A stretch of DNA of 64,000 bases from assembly GCF_042477335.2 (NCBI RefSeq), contig NC_091255.1:47098501-47162500 (forward strand). The letters run 5' to 3'. A program made the position numbers and the translations under genes. The notes under the pieces were generated by a model that worked only from the letters and a program-made list of their open reading frames with translations, was not told the DNA's origin and did not search any database. Of the stretch, positions 32,205 through 44,488 are shown in pieces (position 1 is the first letter of the stretch; the number at the start of each line of letters is the position of its first letter). This DNA is from Ovis canadensis. Its lineage: Eukaryota; Chordata; Mammalia; Artiodactyla; Bovidae.

Positions 32205-35200
32205 GGCTGCTGGAAGGTTCCCGCAAATGAATATGGCCTGCCAGGCCCCAGATCCAAACCTATGGATGCCCAGACCCAGTCTGCAGCTCCTAGGGCTGTG
32301 GCACTCACTGCTTCCCCTCATCCAGCCTCAAACCACATCTGATCAGTTCCCTGATGAGCTGGGAAAAGATCCGGATTAGCAATAAAGGAGTAGATTTTAG
32401 AGGAATCTCAGCAATATAGAATGCCAAAATGTCAGGGCCAAGAGGGAAATTAAAACCATCCGTTCCAGTCCCTTCCTTTTCTTTTTTTCTTTTCCTAATT
32501 GGGGAGCAAAAGCTCTGAGAAGTGATGCAACATTTCCAGAGCTTGAGTATAATGAGAGGTCCTTCCTCACTGTCAGGACAGGCTCTGGGCACCTCCAGCC
32601 ACTGCTCCACAGGGTGCAAACTTTCTCCCTTCTCAGCTCTTAATATTGATCAACTCCTGGTCCTGATGACCAGGGAGAAGAATCAGGAAACGGGGGGCGG
32701 GCCAGAAGCAAGGGGGCAGATGCAGATCAGAAGCAGCTGGGCACAAAGATTTCACGCTTCCCTGAGAACATGCAGCATCTCCTTGCCCTCTTCGTCCAGG
32801 AAGCCTGCCTGAATTACCTTTGGTGGGTGGGGGGACCATCACCCTCCACACTTGGGACAGGAAGTGAGGTCTGGACAGGAGCAGGGGGGTTGTGTGTGGG
32901 AGAAGCTAGGGAAGGGGAGGCCCCCCATGGGGAAAGAAGCTGCCCTAATGAGTCACTGCTGCCCAGGTGCAGCCCTCCTGGGGGCTGCCCATCTGTGGCT
33001 AAGATTTATCATGTGATTTCTACAAAGGATTGTGGAGTGGTGGGCTGGAGCTGGCTGCACCAGCTCGCAGGAGGTGATTGTGTGGGTCTCTCCCCAGGGC
33101 TCAGCACCATCCCAGTGGCAGCTCAAGCTGGAGGGCTGCTTGTCGAACATGCACCAGCACACCACTGGGCAGTGGGGTCAGCTGCAAAGCCCAGAGCACA
33201 CGCGTGTGTTAGTGGACACTGTTCCTGGGGTCCGCATGGGTCCTGTGCGAATGCATGGCAGTACATGTCCATGTCCCTGTGGCACCTGGGACATGTGTGC
33301 ACTGTGGTCCTGTGAGACTCTGAATGCATGCGTGTTGGGAGAAGCGTGTCTCTGCAGATGGGTGTCACTGGGAGCCTGGTAAGTGAGGAAGGGGGTGTGT
33401 GTGTGTGTGTGCAGTTGAGTCTTTGGAAGGGTGTATCTGAGGTTATGTGTGACAGGGTGAGCCTGGAGGACCAGCATGGGGAAAAGACCCACATGTGCCG
33501 ACTGTAGGGGCCTAAGGCCGTGCCTGAGATCAGAGACACCCGAATCCCTGAGCTCAGAGACCCCCTGTGCCAAGTCCTGCTCAGGCCCCCCTCTGTCTTC
33601 AGGCTTAACCACCTGCCATGCCCGGAGGGAGTGGAATGCCAGGGCAGGCAGGGGGCTCTCTGATCCCCCAGGTGAGCTCTCTGCGTGTGCTGGGCACACC
33701 ATAAAGGCCAGCACCAGGGGGCACTCTCCCCTTCCCTGCCCCTCACCCATGCTTCTGGGTGACCTATCTCCACACCATCTCCTTCACCCCCACCTCCCAT
33801 CCACAGATTGCTTTTGCTATGGGGGGTAAGGGTAAGAGAGTTCAGCTCCTGCAACACTCACAAGGTCATGGGCCCCAGGAAGGGGGAAGGACCTGAAGAT
33901 CATCCAGTTGGCCCCATCCATCTACTCACTGTGGGCTGAAAGCCTGGACTGGGCATCCCTCTGGAGGAGGGGGCCCCGGACAGAATAATCACACAGGCTC
34001 TTGCATCCCCGTGCCCCTCTGCTGGCCCCCCCAGCTCCTCTGCCCCAGGGAGTTTGGCTGCACAATCCCATCTCCCCGACCTCTGGCCAAGAAGTCCTGC
34101 AAACCTCCTACCCCAGGCACAGGGGAAGCAGCCTGTTCACCACGGCTGCTTTCCTCTCCTCTCCTTCCCTCCCTGGTCTGCAAAGGCCAGAAGAAGAAGA
34201 GCATGATGCTCGGACAGTGGGAGAGGGACCAAGATGAGAGACAGGCTTTCACACCTGTGATCTTCTCACTCCAATCCCTCACCTTGTCTGGCGTGGGGCC
34301 ATATGTCTTCTGATGCCTGAACCCACACTCATCCTTCCTCTCTAGAGCCTTCAGTCCCCGCCCTGGCAGTGGATCATTCCTCTCGTCTATCTGCCTCTGG
34401 CCTGCACTACCTCGATGCCGGCCCGAACCCCCAGCCTCCGAGGGAGCGAGGGATTCACTGTGGAAAACATTCAGGGAACTGGTTCACTCGATTCCTCTAG
34501 GAAATGTGCCCCAGCGTCTTCATAGGAAGTTCTTCCTAAAGTCTAACTTAACGGTCCTTCTGCTGCGGCTGTGCCCAGCATCTTCCCATCTTGGGCAATC
34601 TTGCTCCTTTAGCTGAAGCTGTGCTCTCAGGCAGTAAAAAAGTCAAGCTCCAAAAACGAAAACAAAAGTCTCCTCTTGTCCCCAGAGCTCTCTACACGCC
34701 CTGCCACCACAGAAACCCGCAGGGCATTGGAGCCTTCATCCCAAAATGAGTCAGGGCCCCTCAGAGAGGTTGATCTGGGGCACAGGAATTTCCCTCCATG
34801 CCAAGCGAGGTTCTACTTGACACCGACCCCTGTCCAGCCTCCTTGGTCCAAAGGGGCAAGATACGGGCTTCCACCCAGAGGGGCTGGGCCTCTTGTGGGT
34901 GAACCCAGCTGGCCCTGCAAGGGGCCTCTGCCCTGGTCTCTTTTAACACCAGATTCACTCCCTGTTTGCTGCTAGAGGGGGATCCGTGCCGAGCTCCTAA
35001 GTGCAGAGCTGGAGGCAAAAAGTGTGCAGGCCCCCTGAGCAGTCTGCGGTGCCTGCCCCACTCCGTGGCCCACTGTACCCGCCATGTTTTCATTCCAAGG
35101 CAGGGATGGAAGTAGAAGCATCTCCCTAAGTCTGAGGACCCAGGGGACCCTCAGGCAGGTGCCAAGAAGCCAGCTGCAAATCTTCAGGCTCCTTCTTTCT

Positions 35201-38200
35201 CCTCCTGTGCTCAAAGGAGCAAGATTTCCCAGTGGGGAGGGAAGTGCTGGGTGGGGGTGGGAGCAGGGAAGGGGTTCCAAGGCCAGTGAAGACGGCTGGC
35301 CCTGGCTGGGAGAGGGGAGAGTGCAGGCAGCGGGTGGTCCCGCTGACCCCTGTGGAAGCTGGCATACTCCCCCTCCTGCCCCTGCACTGCATATATTCGC
35401 TCCCTCCAAAATAGCATCTCTGGAGGGGGAGTGGGGGTAGTTCTCAGCTCATCCTTCACTCCTTCTCGCAGTGTGTTCACAGCTCTTGCGGCTGTCTCTC
35501 GCGACCTGGTTTCCCTGCCAGGCCCTTCTGTTCTGCTTCTACCCTCCCCATGGGCTGTTCCAGGTCCCAGGTTCCAGGACACTCTGGCGGAGGGTCCCAT
35601 CTCCCTCTACTTGGCCCGTCACGTTCACCGTTCACCATCTCCCGCCTCCAAGCTGTGACTGCCACATCCTTCCCTGCCCTCTCCGGGACAGAAGTAAATT
35701 CAATGCATGTAAACTGAGCACCAAATGTGTTCGTTGCAGGGGGTCTGTGTGGTAGTCCCTGGGGCAGTGGAGAAGTAAGTCAAAATGAACAGTCCTGGCC
35801 CTTTCTCCAAGGATCGCAGAGGACAGAGAGCGGACAACTGGCAATATCTCCAAGTAAAGGTGGACAGAGGCCTCTTCCAATGGAGTTGGGAGTGCCCGCT
35901 CCCTCCCACCTCATGACCCTAGGGCCAGGGTCGCACCTCTGGTCTACCTCTTACCGTTTCTAGAATCTACTCACAAGCTCCCTTGCTAGTGTTGGGATTA
36001 TTTCTCAGGCAGAATGTTCTCTCGAGGTTGGCAGGGGATGTCTGGGCCCTGCCCTCGGAAATGCCTAGTCTGAGAGGGGAGGCAGGACGAACTGAAGAGA
36101 ACAACGCAGCTGGGCAGAGCTGGGGTCAGCACAGCTGTGTGAGGGGCTCCAGGGAGAGGGTTCCCAGAGGAAGGGAGGGAGGTGGTGTGGGCTCCCAAGA
36201 AAGGGGCCAGGCTGGGGTTCTCGGGGCCAAGGGAGGTGGGGGCTGGGACAGGGTGACTGCCCAACCTGCGGAGGGAGCAGCAAATATAAGTACATTTCCC
36301 TACCAGGGGCCAGCGAGTGATGGGAGGGGGTGGCTGCCCTCTTGCCATCAGCACTGGGAGTGTTGGAGCAAGGAAAGAGAACCTCAAAGGTCTCCCCAGG
36401 GAATCACCTTCCCCCTTGTTATTTCTGGCTCCATTTTCTTGGTCAAGAAGGGTGTCAGTGGTAATGCAAATGAGGAGGTGTTGGAGGTGCTGGCCGACAC
36501 CCATCCTGTCCCCCTCCCAGCCCTCCTCTGCCCTCCCTTCCCCTAGGCCTGCACTCACACCGGATTGGAACATAGGCCAGGCAAGCTTGGGGCCTTTGCC
36601 CTCAGCTGAGTCGGCATGGAGGGGCAGGGTGACGCTGCGGGTTCTGGGGGCCTCTGCCTCTGCCACAAGGATAGGGAAGCTACCATGAGGGCCTTCAGCA
36701 GATGCCCACAGGCCTTCCCCTACCCCAACCCCTCCCGCCCTCAGCCCTGCCAGGCCCCCCTGGGTTATTAACATCTGCATAGACAGTCAGTGCCTCAAAC
36801 CAGGCTGCCAATAGGAAGGGCACAGCCCGGAGCCCTGTCTGCAGCACCCCCTTAATCAGGGCCCTCTGCAGAGGTCCATTAGATTTCACTGAGGCAACCG
36901 GGAGGCACAGCTCTGAGTGCCAGAAATTTCTCTGGAGTGAATCAACAGAGAGATTAGAGGATGGGCAGGAACAGGAGCATACTGGATCTCTCACAGTTCC
37001 CCTGAATGAGGTCTCTGCCCAGACTCCTTGTTCAACCCCTTCTCAGCGAGGACCGCCTCGCGCCGGGCGGTTCATCGCTGAGTCTAACCTCCGTTCTTCC
37101 TGCAGTAGCCAAAGTGGCTCTGTTCTTTGCCCTGGCTAAGGGAGAAATGGGACTGGGGGAGCAAGCAACCCTGTCAAGATATCACTGACTGAAACCCCCA
37201 CCCCCCTCTGTTCTTCCTCATTAGTCCTAATCAGCGGGGTGTGGTGTTTCTCATTAACACGGCTGACTCACCCACACACCCCTCCCGTTTGCTAGCGATC
37301 AGCTTCCCACCCCCCCAAACCCCCCATCCTCCGCCTCTCTCTCACACACACACACACACCAGCACCAGCAGCAGCAGCAGCTTCTGATAGAAGCTCTTAA
37401 TTCCTCAGCTGATCACCTGGCACAGCTTCTACAGGGACCCAGGAGAGGGGCGGGGTGGCTGTAGGCTGGTAGCTCTGGCTGAGGAAATCAAAGATGAGGC
37501 CAGGAGGCCCACAGGACAGCTGGTGGATGAAGGAGAGACAGAGGGCAGCAGGGCTGGAGCTGGGATGTTGGGTGTTGGCCTTTCCTCAGGCACTTGGAGG
37601 TGAAGCCACGGATGGCTTGGAGTCTGTGATTCCTCCCTGCCACTGACCCCTCCTCCCCAAGTCCAGCTCCCCATCTGTGCTGGTGAAAGTGAGTCGGTTC
37701 CCAGGTGTCGTCTCCAGCCTCGACGGGGTCTTCCCCCACTTCACTCCTGTGCAAGTTGTCCCACCCTCCTCACTGCTCCAGGAGCCCAGAGATCCAGACC
37801 CCTCTGCCTCCCGCTGTCTCAGGCCCTGGGGTCCCTGAATTACTCCCAAAGAGTAACAAGTGTCCTCACGTCTGATCGCAGCCCAGATTCCGTTGGGAAG
37901 AGAAGGATGAGTGTTGGCAGGGCTCTCCACCCCCTAGTCTTCTCCTTTGGGCAGGCATTAAGTTAAAGGCTGCAGGTCTAGAGGAACTGGGCTGGGGAAA
38001 CACTAGCTTTTTCTTCCTTCCCTTCCTTTCCAGCCCCAAGCAGCTTCCCATCCTGCATCTGAGCCCTTTCCCACATCCCCAGAGATCGAGGAGACATGTT
38101 GCTGGAATCCGCACCTGACGTTGCCATACTCCCCTCCCCTGTGACAGGAGTGTCCAGGTTGTGGGTAGCTGGGTTTCCTCACCCCTTCAGACTTATGCCC

Positions 38201-39340
38201 AAGGACCAGGTGAGGTTACACAAGCCATGCCCCCACACAGCTTATTTCCAGGTCACCCTTTGCCCTTCTTTTCAATGGCTGGGATTTCTCTTTGCTTTGT
38301 GTCTTTTTACCACCCCTAATTTTCTCATGTCCTTCAAGCAAATGCTTCCAGGGGTCCAAACAAAACCCAGACACCTGGGTGCTGCATTCATCCATGGCAG
38401 AAAGAAAACCTCTTCCATGAAGTGGGAGAAAATCAGGGGAACTCATGTGCCAGAGATTCCAGAACCCTCTCTCCCAGGGCTTGTAAGAAGCCATGTCCCA
38501 TGGGGATGTCTGTTCTTGCCTTCCCTGGCAGTCAAGACTTGGCTACAGATGAAATCAGGGTTGGACAAGCTTTTAGCAGCTATAGTTGTCAACTGCAACA
38601 GAGGAGCAGGGAAGGCTCCCTGTGGGGACTGCGCCTTGGCATGGAACGGGGAGGGATGTAAACCCCGGGTCTGGAGCTGGACCTTGAGTCTTCAGTGAGC
38701 AGTGGCTCCTGCCTTTTGCTTCCAAGTGAATCCTTGGCCAAAAAGTGTCACATGGAAATGAAAGGCACCAAGATTTGATGAGTAAGTAGCTCAGGCTCTT
38801 TCTGCAGACGAGAGGGCACAGCCCAAGCTGGGGCAGAAGTCACAGGTTCACGACCTGGCTCTAATCTCCAAGGCTATGGCACTTTTCAAGGCACCCGCTG
38901 AGCCGCTACCCACTCTCTGACCCACAAGGACATGGAACCCAGATAAATGTTCCTTCATTTTTGAGGCTCCAGTCTGGTTCCTGGCATGAGAAATCATTTG
39001 ATGAAAAAAAAAAATAGTGCTACAGGTAAATGAATCCTCAGGCTACAGAACTTCTACCTGCCAGACCTGCTGGGAGGGAAAATTCACGAGTCCCTGACAC
39101 CTGCTCAGGGCTGGTCACGAAGATACACTCTGCTGCTCCCCATCTGTTCCAAATAAAGTCCACATCACAAGTCACCTGTAGCCACTCGCATGCCTGAGTC
39201 TCTAGAACCACCTGGGAACACGGGGGCTCTAAGCATCCCCTACTTGCCCTCCCGTGGTTGTGGTTACTTGAGACAGTTTCCAAGACCTTCCGCCTGGAAG
39301 GGTTCCCTCCCTCCCCCAGCCACAGAGAGCACAAACCGAG
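32205..39340. other. TBX21-TBKBP1 intergenic DNA, right half
   Basis: GC-rich with no young retroposon seen after 32.2 kb. Short (GT)n near 33.4 kb and (CA)n plus (CAG)n near 37.35 kb. An octamer site lies at 36464-36471. Blocks at 36.75-36.96 and 37.19-37.31 kb are non-repetitive and might be conserved control elements. No exon recognised. Confidence 0.5.
36464..36471 (+). promoter_or_regulatory. Octamer motif ATGCAAAT
   Basis: Perfect POU-factor octamer about 2.9 kb beyond the estimated 3' end of TBKBP1 and about 17 kb upstream of TBX21. Chance occurrence is possible. Confidence 0.3.
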
Positions 39341-40757
39341 CACAGATGGAACAGGTAAGTTTTATTTGGACTTTCAACTTGTTCAGAGAGCTCAGGGGCC
39401 CCGCTTCCCCTTTCCAGTCCCCCTTCCCTGTTTCGCCTCCCTAGGGGGACACTCAAGGTACAATGCCATGTGTCCCTGTAGTCCTTGGCCGCTTGCCCCG
39501 CCCCGACACACCCCCTCCCTCCCCTGCACTGAGGAGGTGGGCGGGTGAGGAGGTGGGGGGCCTGGAAGAGTTGGGTCAGAATGGTACGTGCACTGAGAGC
39601 AGCACCCACTGCCCCCGCCCGGGCTGAGGCCTGGGAGAGGCTCGCAGTGGAGGAGAGTGGACTCATCGTGGGGCAGCAGGCTCTTGCCTGGGAAGCTCCC
39701 CATCTCAGCCCCGGGGACCCCCTGGCCTCCTACTTACCCGTCCTTCTGAGGGTATGACTCTGAGGTAGATTTCACAGAGGGAATGTGGGTCTCTGGGGTG
39801 TGGGAAGGGGGTTAGCTCTTTTTAAGTTGATCTCCACAGCACCCTGGGCCCATCCTCAGGTTCTGGCCTGGGAGGCTGGCCTGATGACATCCACCCAGCT
39901 ATTGGAGGCTGAGTCACACCTGGGCTCCAGGGCACCTGTGGTGTCAGGGCTTGAGTGGGGTCAGGTTGGGGGGACGCATCTGCCTTAACAACCTGTGCCT
40001 TGACACTGGGGGCTCCAGAAGGAGGGCATGGGCCTGGGAGGCAGACACAGATGGTTCACTGGCCTGCGGGCCATGGTGCCTCAGGGCAGACTCTTGGGGC
40101 CAGATGCTCCCAGTCCTTTAGGGTCCTCCCTCTCCTCTCCCACCCTCCCTATTCCCCAGGGTGGGCTGAGGAGGGAAACAAGGCTGGCCTGCAGGGAATG
40201 GCAAGAAACAAGATGCCTCCTTCCCGCAGTGGGGGGCCCATGCCACGAGCTCCAACCTGGCCAGGGGACAGAGGAACTGGCATCAGTGTGCAGGGCAGGC
40301 TCTGGGACCCCACAGGGAGGCACTCCCTGGACAGAGCACAGCCTGAGAAATGTGGCCATCTGGGTAGGGGCTGGGGGAGCTTCTGGAGTCTTCTGATACC
40401 CTCCCCTCTCCCAGGCCCAAGCACTAGATACCTTCTTGGATCCAACTGTTTGAGAAGAGAAAGGCAGAAGGAGAGGCTGGGTAGGATACGCCCCTCCCCA
40501 TCCCAGCCCTTCCCACCTCCCCAGCAGAAGCCAGGGAGCTGGGGAGAGCCTCGGTTGACCTCCCGGGAAGAGTCAGGGCTGAGTGGTGCCTGGACCAGGG
40601 AAGACGGCACACACGTTGACTCAGTAGCTAGTGGAGGTATCTGGGGGTCGCAAGGGGCAGGAGCCCCCCACGAGATTCATGCAGCATTCAAAGTGAGTGA
40701 GTGAGTGGGGGTGATGGGAGAAGGAGGAGAAACTGCCAGTGGGTGGGGGGAGGCACC
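39340..40757 (-). other. TBKBP1: TBKBP1 3' UTR (estimated end)
   Basis: About 1.4 kb of GC-rich, non-repetitive sequence after the TAG, ending near an AATAAA hexamer at 39366-39361. No earlier canonical hexamer was noticed in this stretch. Confidence 0.7.
39361..39366 (-). terminator. Polyadenylation signal AATAAA of TBKBP1
   Basis: Minus-strand CCAAATAAAACTTACC, followed by CTGTTCCATCTGTGCTC, a fair cleavage and GU-rich context about 1.4 kb past the stop codon. Confidence 0.7.
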
Positions 40758-40886
40758 CTAGATCTTGCTGTTCTCCAGATGGGAGTCAATGTGTTTGATG
40801 AGGGCATCATCTGGGTACCCGACTGGGAAACCCAGCTGGCAGAGGGGGCAGCTGCGGATATCAGAGCCCACTGTCTCCATCAGCAG
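40758..40886 (-). CDS. TBKBP1: TBKBP1 coding exon 9 (zinc finger) and stop
   Basis: Acceptor TCCCCACAG, then [20 protein letters not shown], a C2H2/UBZ1-like finger (CPLC ... HIDSH) and the end HLENSKI with TAG at 40760-40758. 42 codons plus the stop. It brings the total to 615 residues. Confidence 0.97.
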   Translation of the reverse strand: MLMETVGSDIRSCPLCQLGFPVGYPDDALIKHIDSHLENSKI

Positions 40887-43800
40887 CTGTGGGGAGAGAA
40901 AGGAGTTGTTTATGGTCCACATCAGTCCTTCACAGCCCCCACTTTCCAGCTTGCCCTTTCCTAGGACTCAAGGCAGGGAGCGCTGTGGCATGAGAAGGCG
41001 TCTGGGCACTTCTATATCACCCCCTTCCTCCCCCTCCCTAACCACTTTCCCCCAGTTAAGCACCCACTCTTCCAATCCTGGGCATGGTGTCCCCAGGTGG
41101 TGCTGAACGGGGAGGTAGGTATGCTCAGCCTGCCAGAATATCTGCAGCAATGAGGGGAGCCAAGACCCAGACATGCCCTCAGAATTACTCAGACACAGCT
41201 CCCTGATAACTCAGAGCAACGGATAACCCTAACAATGTACCGCCCCAAAATAATTTTCTGTCTGACTCCGGAATGTATTTTGGTCCTTCCAGGTGGCGAG
41301 GGTTGGCTCTGACATCCAGGAAACTCACTATTTCTGTGAAACGATACAGCCCTGAGAAACGGTTGTCTTCTAGGACAGACAGAAAAGGGCTCTGAGGCCT
41401 GATGAACAGAGCTGAATGAGCAGGGCTGTCCCTGCCGGGACCCAAGACCCGTGTCAGCACGGCCTCCATCACCAATTAATAGATGGTTACTATTAAGTGT
41501 TGAAGTCCAGAATCAAAGCAAGGACTGTCACTCTGAAGACTGGGTCTTTAACCATGCAACTGAATAAGTTTTAAAGAGTCGGCCCCAATTCAAGCCAACA
41601 AAACGCCACTGGAGAGAGGGGGACGCACCGTCCGGGGGAGGAGTGTGGCGTCCAAGGCAGGGAGCCCCGCCCATCACTCGGTGCGAAGCCGAGGGCGGGG
41701 CTCCCGGGTCTCCGGCCACAGTGCACTCACGTTAATGGACGGCCAGGACTGCGCGTGCTCGGCGTGGGCGTAGGCGGTGGCGGCGGGCGACTCGGGGACC
41801 GGGAAGCCCGCGCAGAACGAGGCGCAGCGGATGGCGCCGGTCTCCGGGCTGGGCGGACTGGCGGGCACGGCCCACTCCTCCTCCTCCGACGGCTGCTTCT
41901 CGAAGCGCAGGCGGATGCCCTCGAAGGCGCGCCGCGGACTGAGGGGCCGGCCGGGACCGTAGAGCTCGCCGCCGTAGGCCCGCGGCTTGGGCAGCGTGGC
42001 CGCCTCGGCTTGCAGCCAGGGCGGGGAGGCGCCCGCGTAGCCCGCGCCCTCCGCCATCTCGGAGTAGCTGCGCCGGCCCTGGAAGCCGGCCTTCACGTGG
42101 TGGCTGGGCGGCTTGGCGTAGGCTCGCTCGGCCAGCGTCCTCTCCCCGGGCGGCGGGGGCGGCGGAGGCCGGGGCTGCGGGGCCGGGCAGGTGGGGGGCC
42201 CTGGGGAGCGGCGCTGCGGGCTGGGGGACTGACACGGCGGCGGCACCGGCGAGCGGCGCTGCGGGACAGGCGACGGACAGGAGGGCGAGGCCGGAGAGCG
42301 GCGCTGCTGGGGCGAGGGGCAGGGGGGTCCAGGGGAGCGGCGCTGGGGGACAGGGGACTGGCAAGGGGGACACGGGGGCGCCGCGCGGGCCGGCGGGGAG
42401 TGCGAGGGGCACTGGGGGGCCGGGGAGTGGCGCTGCGACAGCGGCGAGTGCCTCTGGCCTAGAAGAGAAGCGGAACAGGTCAGGTGACAATGGTGGGGCT
42501 AGAGGACGTCAGGACTGGGGAGCCCGGGCCTTGCCAGCCACCAGTGCCCACCCAGTCTCCTCCCGAGTGGAACAGGCCGGGGTACCGGGGAAGGAAGTGG
42601 AGGGTGGCCCCTGCTTCCCTCTGGGTCCTCTCACCGCCACTCCGGGCCTGCTCCTGCAGCAGCGTCCTCAGGATCCTCCCCTGCAGCGAACTCAGCTCCC
42701 GAAGCCGGCCCAGCTCCTCGGTCAGCTCCGTGTAAGCCAGTGCCAAATTCACCCTGAAGGACACCCAGTCACCCCGGTCAAGGCTTGACCGAAGCCTGCC
42801 CTGACCCTGAGGTCAGAGGGCAGAGAGTGGGTAAGCGGAGAAGGGAAGTGGGTTTACTGTCACAGCTGTGGAGGAAGAACAGCCTCTGCCCTGGCATCTG
42901 GCCCTCCCCTCCCAGACCCTCCAACCCCCGCTGCAGAAATTCTCTTGGGCATTAAGGGCCACCTCAAAGGGGAACCTCTTCCAGGGGGTTCCCTATACCT
43001 TACCTGGGGCTAGGGCAGTGGTTCCCAAGACAATGGGCGGGGGCTGGAGCACTCAGTGATTTCAAGGGCTCCCTGAATCTGTGTATTCACTGAGCACTGT
43101 CTGTGGCCTGAACACATCTCATACAGGTATGTGTGAATGTGTTTCTAATCTGTGCAGAAACTGTGGTGACAAATAAAACACAGATTCATCAAAAAGCTGC
43201 ACTGAATTTATGGTAGCTTTTGTCGCTGTGAGTTTTCTCAAAGTACTCATGCTAATAGTGAAGTACAATCTGCGTATGGGGGCGGGGGCCAGAGGAGTTC
43301 TCACCTTTGGAAGATTAGAGACCGCTGTTGCACAGCCTATGAAGAGCCCCATTCTGTAAGTGAAGACATGGCCTCCTGGCTTGGCAGAGGTGCTGACTGA
43401 TACACTTGAACCCAAGTATGCCTAGGTCCACTGCTTTGCTCCTTTCAGTCTTGCAACTCCCAGGACCACCAGGGAGCCCTTTACCTGGAGATCTCTGTGA
43501 ACAGCTATTGTGCCCGGCACACCTCCAGGGGGTACCACTCACGTTAAGCACCTAACAAAAGTTGCCTTCTTCTGGAACTTCACTGGGAGTTCCTCAAACA
43601 CAGAGATCATCACTGTGTTCGTATTCCCAGCATCTTGTCCAGGATCTGGTACCCGGTAGCTGTTCAGTAAGTCAGTATTGAATTGAGCCTCTCTTACCAT
43701 TTTTCTTTCTTGTTCCCTTTTTCTCTTTTTTGCCAGGCCATGCAGCATGCAAGATCTTAGTTCCCTGGCCAAGAATTGAACCTGTGCCTCTTACTGTGGA

Positions 43801-44454
43801 AGGGTGGAATCTTAACCACTGGACCACCAGGGAAGTCCCTCTTTTTCCCTTTTTTTCCTCCCACTTCCTGCTCAGGCCTCCAGGGCACCCACCCTCATGG
43901 AGCTGGAACAGACTCAGCAAAGACTTCAACCACTTCCTTTTCTCTCCCTTTCTCTTTGGGTCCCTTTGACCCAGAATGGCTGAATGAGTTACCATTCTCA
44001 GTGCTGCCCCTCCTCTCTCTCCCACCCTAGCCTGCACACCTCCAGGGAGCCCATCCTGACATAACAGGAGACTATGCCTGTGACACAGGTGACTTGGGTC
44101 ACTGCCTTCATCTCTGATCTGGGCCTGGACAGAGCCTGGGAGGCAGGGGATATTGTTTCCCCAGATCTTGCCCCCTCACCCAATCCAGAAGGGATTCTGG
44201 AACTTGGTGGAAGTCGGAGCTGGGGGGGAAATGGCAGAGAGAAGCTTGGCCACTCCAGAGGGATTCTGTCTCGGGGAGGCGGGGGGGGGGGAGGGGGGTG
44301 TTGCCCCAATAGCTGGGAAGCAAGGAGAGGACCCTGCTCTCATCTCATGGTAATGGGGCATGTAAGAGAGGATACATGTGAATGGGAGGGAGCAAAGGGA
44401 GGTGTGAGACCAGTGTGATGAGTGAGGAACAGGGCGAGTGAGTGGGAGAGAGAG

Positions 44455-44488
<34 letters not shown>

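Noticed and set aside
32953-33857. Overlapping frames of 116-244 codons on both strands near 33-34 kb
   Set aside because: Cys/His/Pro-rich products of GC-rich DNA with a (GT)n run; no conserved motif and no exon borders that join them.
41732-42490. 252-codon minus-strand open frame in another frame of TBKBP1 exon 8, and a 235-codon plus-strand frame at 41755-42462
   Set aside because: The exon is very CpG-rich and stop-poor in all frames; the products are low-complexity Ala/Pro/Arg/Gly and the true frame is the one matching SINTBAD.
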